Assembly (NCBI RefSeq): GCF_010365285.1
Contig: NZ_CP048286.1
Span: 6,498,001 to 6,562,000 of the forward strand
DNA: 64,000 nucleotides
Origin: Paenibacillus rhizovicinus
GTDB lineage: Bacteria > Bacillota > Bacilli > Paenibacillales > Paenibacillaceae
Direction: 5' to 3'
A program made the position numbers and the translations under genes. The notes below the pieces were generated by a model. That model had not been told where the DNA came from. It saw only the letters and a list, made by a program, of their open reading frames with translations, and made no database searches. Positions 59,164 through 64,000 of this stretch are shown piece by piece. Each line of letters opens with the position of its first letter. The stretch's first letter is position 1.

Positions 59164-59895
59164 ATGAACATGAAGAATCGGACAGCGCTCACCGTTGTCC
59201 TGTCCGCGATGCTGCTCGCAGCATCGGCATGCGGAACCAAACCAGACAACGCGGCACAAAACCAAGGCACTGCGAATACGCAAACGGAAACATCCGCAAG
59301 CGGCGGATCGAACGACTCGAACTCCGGCAACGGGAATGCGAGCAGCACCGGGTCGCCGAAACAATGGGCGGAGAAGCCGAAGATGGCGATCGATACGAAT
59401 AAGTCGTACAGTGCCGTGTTCAGCACGAACAAAGGCGACTTCACCGTCGAACTTTATGCGAAGGACCGTCCGGAAACCGTGAACAGCTTCGTGTTTTTGG
59501 CCAAAGAGAAGTTTTACGAAGGCGTGAAGTTCCACCGGATCATGCAATCGTTCATGATTCAGACGGGCGATCCGTTAGGAAACGGAACCGGCGGTCCGGG
59601 CTATACCATCCCGGATGAGCTCGACAGCAAGTATACCTATGACGAAGGCGTAGTCGCGATGGCGAATACGGGGCAGCCGAATTCCGGCGGCAGCCAGTTC
59701 TTCATCTGCACGGGACCGGATGCGGCAAGATCGTTGAACCCTAATCCGAACTATACGATTTTCGGAAAAGTATCCGAAGGCATGGATGTCGTTCAAGCGA
59801 TCGCCGCAACGCCGGTTGAAATGAGCGATCGGGGCGAGCCGAGCGTCCCGACGGAAGATGTTATCATCAAGTCGATTACGATTTCTGAGAAATAA
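59164..59895 (+). CDS. Lipoprotein peptidyl-prolyl isomerase (cyclophilin)
   Basis: A 243-aa extracytoplasmic foldase. A lipoprotein signal (LLAASAC) and a Ser/Asn/Gly linker (25-70) precede a cyclophilin domain: VKFHRIMQSFMIQTGDP, GVVAMANTGQPNSGGSQFFI and NYTIFGKVSEGMDVV. It is anchored outside the cell membrane and probably helps fold secreted proteins, as PrsA does with another fold. CGGAGG precedes the ATG. Confidence 0.92.
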   Translation: MNMKNRTALTVVLSAMLLAASACGTKPDNAAQNQGTANTQTETSASGGSNDSNSGNGNASSTGSPKQWAEKPKMAIDTNKSYSAVFSTNKGDFTVELYAKDRPETVNSFVFLAKEKFYEGVKFHRIMQSFMIQTGDPLGNGTGGPGYTIPDELDSKYTYDEGVVAMANTGQPNSGGSQFFICTGPDAARSLNPNPNYTIFGKVSEGMDVVQAIAATPVEMSDRGEPSVPTEDVIIKSITISEK

Positions 59896-59908
59896 GCTTG
59901 ACCAAGGG

Positions 59909-59936
59909 GAGAACGGCGGAATGCCGTTCTCTTTTT
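59909..59936 (+). terminator. Terminator of the cyclophilin gene
   Basis: GAGAACGGC/GCCGTTCTC with a five-base loop, followed by five T. Confidence 0.85.
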
Positions 59937-60097
59937 GTTTGATGCGGACAAGCAGGGGCTTGGTTTATTTGCCGGGTTCGCTGGTGATGGCCGCAGGATT
60001 GTGGTAATCTTTTTTTAATGAGGGAAATCTACCCTATGGCTTGTTTACATGTCCGCGCAGCAAGTGAAGCGAGATCCTAACGGAAAGGTCGTTCCGT

Positions 60098-60652
60098 ATG
60101 AAACGTAAATTTTCTGACCGAGCCAATTGGCGCCGCATTCTGCGTAGAAGCTATACGTGCTTGAACATGGACGGGGATGAATTCAAAGGACTGGTAACGT
60201 TCTATCGGATCCATGAATTGCGCGAGCCGCTGTGGAAAGAATACAACGGGCGTAAATTATGTCTGGCCGACCGCGGTTACTTGTGGATGCAGCATTTTCC
60301 CCGCGGCGAACATTTTGTCGTCACGACGATGTTCGACGATAAGAACCGCGTCGTTCAATGGTATATCGATATTTGCAAGACGCAAGGTTTGACCGATCAG
60401 CAAGTGCCGTGGTTCGATGATTTGTACCTCGATGTCGTCGTGCTGCCGAGCGGGGAAGTGTTTCTGCTGGACGAGGATGAGCTTGAGGAAGCGGTTATCC
60501 AAGGCGCGGTGACGAACAAGGATGCTGCGCTGGCGCGGAAGACGGCGGGAAGATTATTGTCGACGATACGAAACGGACGGTTTCGTTATTTCACGCTCAG
60601 CCTGAAGCATCGCAAAACGCTTGCCCAAAGCGGAGAGTTAAGCGAGTCGTGA
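60098..60652 (+). CDS. DUF402 family protein (Ntdp-like)
   Basis: A 184-aa protein of the DUF402/YgaC family. The metal-binding signature is WFDDLYLDVVVLPSGEVFLLDEDELEEAV, with the N-terminal part resembling nucleoside tri- and diphosphatase Ntdp of Staphylococcus. Nucleotide phosphatase activity is inferred from the family. The stop overlaps the next start (GTGA). Confidence 0.87.
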   Translation: MKRKFSDRANWRRILRRSYTCLNMDGDEFKGLVTFYRIHELREPLWKEYNGRKLCLADRGYLWMQHFPRGEHFVVTTMFDDKNRVVQWYIDICKTQGLTDQQVPWFDDLYLDVVVLPSGEVFLLDEDELEEAVIQGAVTNKDAALARKTAGRLLSTIRNGRFRYFTLSLKHRKTLAQSGELSES

Positions 60653-61338
60653 AACCGGCGGCTGTTCCGAAGCGCACGGCGAAGCGCCCAAAACGCAGTT
60701 CCCGCAGACGATTCCGTCCATTCTTCCTCCTTCTGCGGATCTGCGCATGGGTCGCGGCGCTTGGTGTCTTCTGGTGCGCTTATTTGCTCTGGCTGATTGC
60801 CGGTTACGATATGCCCAAGCCGATCCCCAAGGCGGATGCCGCAATCATTCTGGGCGCCGCGCTATGGGATGATCAGCCAAGCCCCGGTTTGCGCGAGCGT
60901 TTGGAGCACGGCTATGAATTGTATAAGCAGGGCACGGCGAAGAACCTGATCGTGACCGGGGGGCTTGACCATAACGGTTCCACGCTGACCGAAGCGGAAG
61001 GCATGCGAAACTTTCTCGTGGCCAAAGGAGTGCCCGAAACCGCAATCGTGATGGAGAACGACGCCAGAAGCACGTACGAGAACCTGTTGTTCAGCAAGCC
61101 GCTTGCGGCTAAGCGAGGCTGGGACAAGCTGCTGATCGTGACGCACGCCTTCCATGCGCCTCGCGCCGAGGATATCGCGGGTTACTTGCATTATCCGTCA
61201 GGCACGGTTGCCGTAGGGTATAAGTCCAAGGTATTGAATATGACCTACAACTACTCGCGGGAAGTGCTTGCTTTCACGAAATGGAAGATGGACGAGCAGC
61301 TGATGCGCATGGGGATCCGGCTTCCGGATTCGTTTTGA
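60649..61338 (+). CDS. YdcF family membrane protein (DUF218)
   Basis: A 229-aa protein with a very basic N-terminus, one membrane helix (about 27-50) and an extracytoplasmic DUF218 domain: ADAAIILGAALWDDQPSPGLRERLEHG, NLIVTGG, ENDARSTYENLLFSK and LLIVTHAFHAPRA. SanA/ElyC relatives affect envelope integrity; the reaction is unknown. It starts at GTG overlapping the DUF402 stop. Confidence 0.88.
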   Translation: MKPAAVPKRTAKRPKRSSRRRFRPFFLLLRICAWVAALGVFWCAYLLWLIAGYDMPKPIPKADAAIILGAALWDDQPSPGLRERLEHGYELYKQGTAKNLIVTGGLDHNGSTLTEAEGMRNFLVAKGVPETAIVMENDARSTYENLLFSKPLAAKRGWDKLLIVTHAFHAPRAEDIAGYLHYPSGTVAVGYKSKVLNMTYNYSREVLAFTKWKMDEQLMRMGIRLPDSF

Positions 61339-61369
61339 TTTCACTCCCGAAGCTCGGCTGAAATCTGTT

Positions 61370-61397
61370 AATATGGCCGTCATCGCTAGAATACAAT
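61370..61397 (+). promoter_or_regulatory. SigE-like promoter of spoVK
   Basis: AATATG (61370-61375), 14 bases, AATACAAT (61390-61397) resembles mother-cell SigE promoters (ATATT / CATACAAT), about 60 bases before spoVK, a sporulation gene. Confidence 0.45.
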
Positions 61398-61455
61398 GGA
61401 TTATATGCGCAGGCAGTTGCTCATGATCCTTTGAGGGATAGGTGATGAAGCAGAT

Positions 61456-62439
61456 ATGGACGATCGAGTCGTAAATTCGGGCGGAAGCGGAAGCGGCCGG
61501 CCTGCCCGTCAAATCAATATAGTCCTTCGAAGCAGCGAGCCGCTTGCACTTGCGAGCAGTTCGCCCCCGCAGCTCGAGAGCGAGCCGGCGCCATCGGCGA
61601 GGCCGCTGCCGCCGAACGACCCCTTCCTCGATATTCAGCGCGAGCTGGATCCGATGGTCGGACTGGAGAACGTCAAACAATTGATCTATGAAATCTATGC
61701 GCTGCTCCAAATCAGCCGGATGCGTTCGGAGGCTGGGTTGTCGGGCGGCTCGCATGTGTATCATATGATTTTTACGGGGAATCCGGGAACGGGCAAGACG
61801 ACGATCGCGCGCATCGTGGCAAAGCTTTTTCAGAAAATGGGCGTCCTCTCCAAAGGCCATATGATCGAGGTGGAACGCGCCGATCTGGTAGGCGAGTACA
61901 TCGGTCATACCGCGCAGAAAACGCGCGATCTGGTGCGCAAGGCGCTCGGCGGCGTGCTGTTTGTGGACGAAGCGTACAGCCTGGCACGCGGCGGAGAGAA
62001 GGATTTCGGCAAGGAAGCGATCGACACGCTGGTCAAAGCCATGGAAGACAATCGTAACCAGTTTGTCCTTATTTTGGCCGGCTATCCGCTGGAAATCGAG
62101 CAGTTTCTGATGACGAATCCGGGCTTGCCGTCGCGCTTCCCGATTCAGATCGAGTTTCCCGACTATTCCGTCGACCAGCTGATTCAAATCGCCGAGCTTA
62201 TGGCAAAGGACCGGGATTATACGCTGATGCCGCAGTCGGTTTTCAAGCTTCGCCAACATTTGATGCTGGAGAAGACGATGTCGATGTTCGCGTTCAGCAA
62301 TGCACGGTACGTGCGCAATATTATCGAGAAGGCGTTCCGTCATCAAGCGGTTCGTTTAATGGGACAGCATCCGGTCGGATCCCCCGGTAAACAGGAATTG
62401 ATGTCGGTGCGGCCCGAGGATCTGAAGTGGGAGAAATAA
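61456..62439 (+). CDS. spoVK: Stage V sporulation AAA+ protein SpoVK
   Basis: A 327-aa CbxX/CfqX-type AAA+ ATPase required for spore maturation in Bacillus. Walker A is TGNPGTGKTT, Walker B GVLFVDEAYSLA, with LILAGYP and an arginine finger region SRFPIQIEF. Residues 1-55 are a Ser/Pro-rich, disordered extension. Position before hflX repeats the Bacillus spoVK-ynbA order and supports the name. Confidence 0.94.
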   Translation: MDDRVVNSGGSGSGRPARQINIVLRSSEPLALASSSPPQLESEPAPSARPLPPNDPFLDIQRELDPMVGLENVKQLIYEIYALLQISRMRSEAGLSGGSHVYHMIFTGNPGTGKTTIARIVAKLFQKMGVLSKGHMIEVERADLVGEYIGHTAQKTRDLVRKALGGVLFVDEAYSLARGGEKDFGKEAIDTLVKAMEDNRNQFVLILAGYPLEIEQFLMTNPGLPSRFPIQIEFPDYSVDQLIQIAELMAKDRDYTLMPQSVFKLRQHLMLEKTMSMFAFSNARYVRNIIEKAFRHQAVRLMGQHPVGSPGKQELMSVRPEDLKWEK

Positions 62440-62508
62440 TAGCGGCAATCGCTGCGAATAAGCAAGGCGGCGTGATTCATGCGTTTCAAAGGAGCGGTAT
62501 AGAACAGT

Positions 62509-63801
62509 ATGCGTCAAACAACCTATGATACCGATACGGACTTGCAAGACCGTGCGATACTGGTCAGCCTGGTTACGCCGAACGTCAAACGGGGTCCCGG
62601 CGATCCGGAGCACTCGCTTCGGGAGCTTGTCAGTCTTGCAGAGACCGCAGGCGTCGATGTGTTGACGTCGATGACGCAGAACAAGGAAAAGGTCGATACC
62701 AAATGGTTTATCGGCAAAGGAAAAGTGGAAGAGCTCCGGGCGGCAGCCGAAGAATGGGGCGCTACGACGGCGATCTTCGATCAGGAGCTGTCCGGGGCGC
62801 AGGTGCGCAATCTGGAAGAGTCGCTGGATTTGAAGATTATCGACCGGACGCAGCTCATTCTGGATATTTTTGCGCAACGGGCCAAAACTAGAGAAGGCAT
62901 CATCCAGGTCGAGCTTGCGCAGCTCAGCTACTTGCTGCCGCGGCTGTCCGGGCACGGGAAAAACCTTTCCCGTCTCGGCGGCGGAATCGGCACGCGCGGT
63001 CCCGGCGAGTCGAAGCTGGAGACGGACCGCCGGCATATCCGCGAACGGATTACGGATTTGAAGCATACGCTCGAGGAAGTCGTCCGCCACCGTACGCTTC
63101 ACCGCGAACGCAGGCGGAAAGCCGGCGTGCAGCAAGTCGCGCTGGTCGGGTATACGAATGCCGGCAAGTCCACGCTGCTGCGCGAGCTGACTCAAGCGGA
63201 TGTCTACGTGGAAAACCAGCTGTTCGCCACGTTGGACCCCACTTCCAGAAACTTAAGGCTGCCGAGCGGCAATGAAGTCGTGCTTACGGATACCGTCGGC
63301 TTCATTCAGAACTTGCCGCATGATCTGATTGCCGCATTCCGAGCGACGCTGGAAGAGGTATGCGAGGCAGATCTTGTGCTTCATATCATCGACAGCGCGT
63401 CCGAGATGCGGGAAGAGCAGATCGCAGTAGTTGATCGAATTCTGGGCGAGCTTGGCGCGGCTGGCAAACCGCAGCTGTTGATTTATAACAAGATCGATCT
63501 CTGCGGCTTGAACGGCCCGCAGCTCATCCCGGCGAACGGACCGGGGACGCTTGCGATCAGCGCCTATAACGGTCATGATTTGGAGCGGCTGCGCCAAGCG
63601 GTCCAGGACAAGCTTGTCGGGGACACGCTGACGTTCGTGCTGCCGGCGGAACGCGGCGATCTGATCGCGCTCGCTTACCGGACTGGCGAAGTATTGGAGC
63701 AGTCGGTTGACGGGGATGATATGGTATTGAAGGTACAACTGAATAAGCAGGATTACGAGGTGCACGGACATAAGCTAGCCGCTTACGTTCTCCGACGCTA
63801 A
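62509..63801 (+). CDS. hflX: Ribosome-associated GTPase HflX
   Basis: A 430-aa GTPase that binds the 50S subunit and helps split stalled ribosomes. The N-terminal domain has GPGDPEHSLREL, DTKWFIGKGKVEEL and GGGIGTRGPGESKLETDRR; the G domain has G1 GYTNAGKST, G3 DTVGF and G4 NKID. GGAG lies thirteen bases before the ATG. Same order as ynbA in Bacillus. Confidence 0.95.
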   Translation: MRQTTYDTDTDLQDRAILVSLVTPNVKRGPGDPEHSLRELVSLAETAGVDVLTSMTQNKEKVDTKWFIGKGKVEELRAAAEEWGATTAIFDQELSGAQVRNLEESLDLKIIDRTQLILDIFAQRAKTREGIIQVELAQLSYLLPRLSGHGKNLSRLGGGIGTRGPGESKLETDRRHIRERITDLKHTLEEVVRHRTLHRERRRKAGVQQVALVGYTNAGKSTLLRELTQADVYVENQLFATLDPTSRNLRLPSGNEVVLTDTVGFIQNLPHDLIAAFRATLEEVCEADLVLHIIDSASEMREEQIAVVDRILGELGAAGKPQLLIYNKIDLCGLNGPQLIPANGPGTLAISAYNGHDLERLRQAVQDKLVGDTLTFVLPAERGDLIALAYRTGEVLEQSVDGDDMVLKVQLNKQDYEVHGHKLAAYVLRR

Positions 63802-63834
63802 CGCATGCTGCGATCATGAGGAGAGACTTGGACA

Positions 63835-64000
63835 GTGAAACGGCAAGGAAACAACTGGTTGGCTTTAATGAAGTGGGCGGAGGCTGCGGAAGAGCAGGCC
63901 GCCCCTGTTTTTCGTTCCATCGACGGCGTCGCCGAACGCAATCAATGGAAAGTAATCGATGCGTTTCAGGCGCATCGGGTAAGCGATTTTCATTTTAACG
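63835..64000 (+). CDS. Methionine gamma-lyase / aluminium resistance family protein, 5' part
   Basis: The first 55 codons of a PLP-dependent enzyme of the YnbB family, cut by the window end. It starts at GTG behind AGGAG and reads GVAERNQWKVIDAFQAHRVSDFHFN, which matches the family's NQxKVLxAFxxxxVSDxHF signature. The order hflX-ynbB supports the call. Substrate unknown in this family. Confidence 0.82.
   Translation, partial: MKRQGNNWLALMKWAEAAEEQAAPVFRSIDGVAERNQWKVIDAFQAHRVSDFHFN

Overview
The window is a GC-rich (high fifties percent by eye) chromosomal segment of an endospore-forming member of the Firmicutes, most likely Paenibacillaceae (Paenibacillus/Cohnella type). The evidence is cotE, spoVK, ytxJ (bacillithiol), YqkB, YxcD, and the order cotE - mutS - mutL - miaA - hfq - spoVK - hflX - ynbB, which is the Bacillus order with lineage-specific insertions. 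No tRNA, rRNA, CRISPR array, IS element or prophage was seen.

1-9 kb: the 3' end of parC, a convergent 55-aa gene, an autoregulated-looking marR, then a tightly overlapped minus-strand operon (OmpR-type response regulator, SAM methyltransferase, RluA pseudouridine synthase, CapA-like lipoprotein) divergent from a 7TMR-DISM sensor kinase, and an XRE regulator whose likely operator lies in its own promoter. 9-17 kb: an orphan squalene-hopene cyclase family gene, a Fur-box-controlled ABC exporter (YwjA-like) with a six-copy 13-bp tandem repeat in its leader, an M29 aminopeptidase, and a pnuC-nadR NAD-salvage operon behind a duplicated operator-like element. 17-27 kb: MMPL transporter, acetyltransferases, a PadR / HAAS-domain / 2TM-repeat operon preceded by an array of small palindromes, an Asn-rich 59-aa gene, an unusual potassium-channel-like protein, small hypotheticals and a membrane diguanylate cyclase. 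This stretch also holds possible gene remnants.

27-46 kb: phytanoyl-CoA dioxygenase family protein, phasin-like/UbiB pair, an ABC importer of the SsuABC/ThiXYZ type, speD (polyamines), comB (possibly sulfolactate of spores), ytxJ, a GH18 protein with six N-terminal repeats, yxcD, DUF309, beta-carbonic anhydrase, yqkB face to face with an M32 carboxypeptidase, an MmyB-like regulator divergent from a FabF paralogue, and an aromatic acid exporter family protein.

46-64 kb: the conserved core. cotE (spore coat morphogenesis), a GC-rich amidoligase-domain gene inserted between cotE and mutS, mutS and mutL (mismatch repair), a chain of 4-base overlaps mutL / methyltransferase / miaA / hfq, a class A penicillin-binding protein with a low-complexity tail, a lipoprotein cyclophilin, DUF402 and YdcF proteins, spoVK with a SigE-like promoter, hflX and the start of ynbB.

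The best candidates for undescribed biology are the cotE-linked amidoligase, the channel with a 200-residue insertion before its pore, the palindrome array in front of padR, the duplicated operator before pnuC-nadR, and the Fur-regulated leader with tandem repeats. All functions are read from motifs and gene context; nothing was searched or computed.
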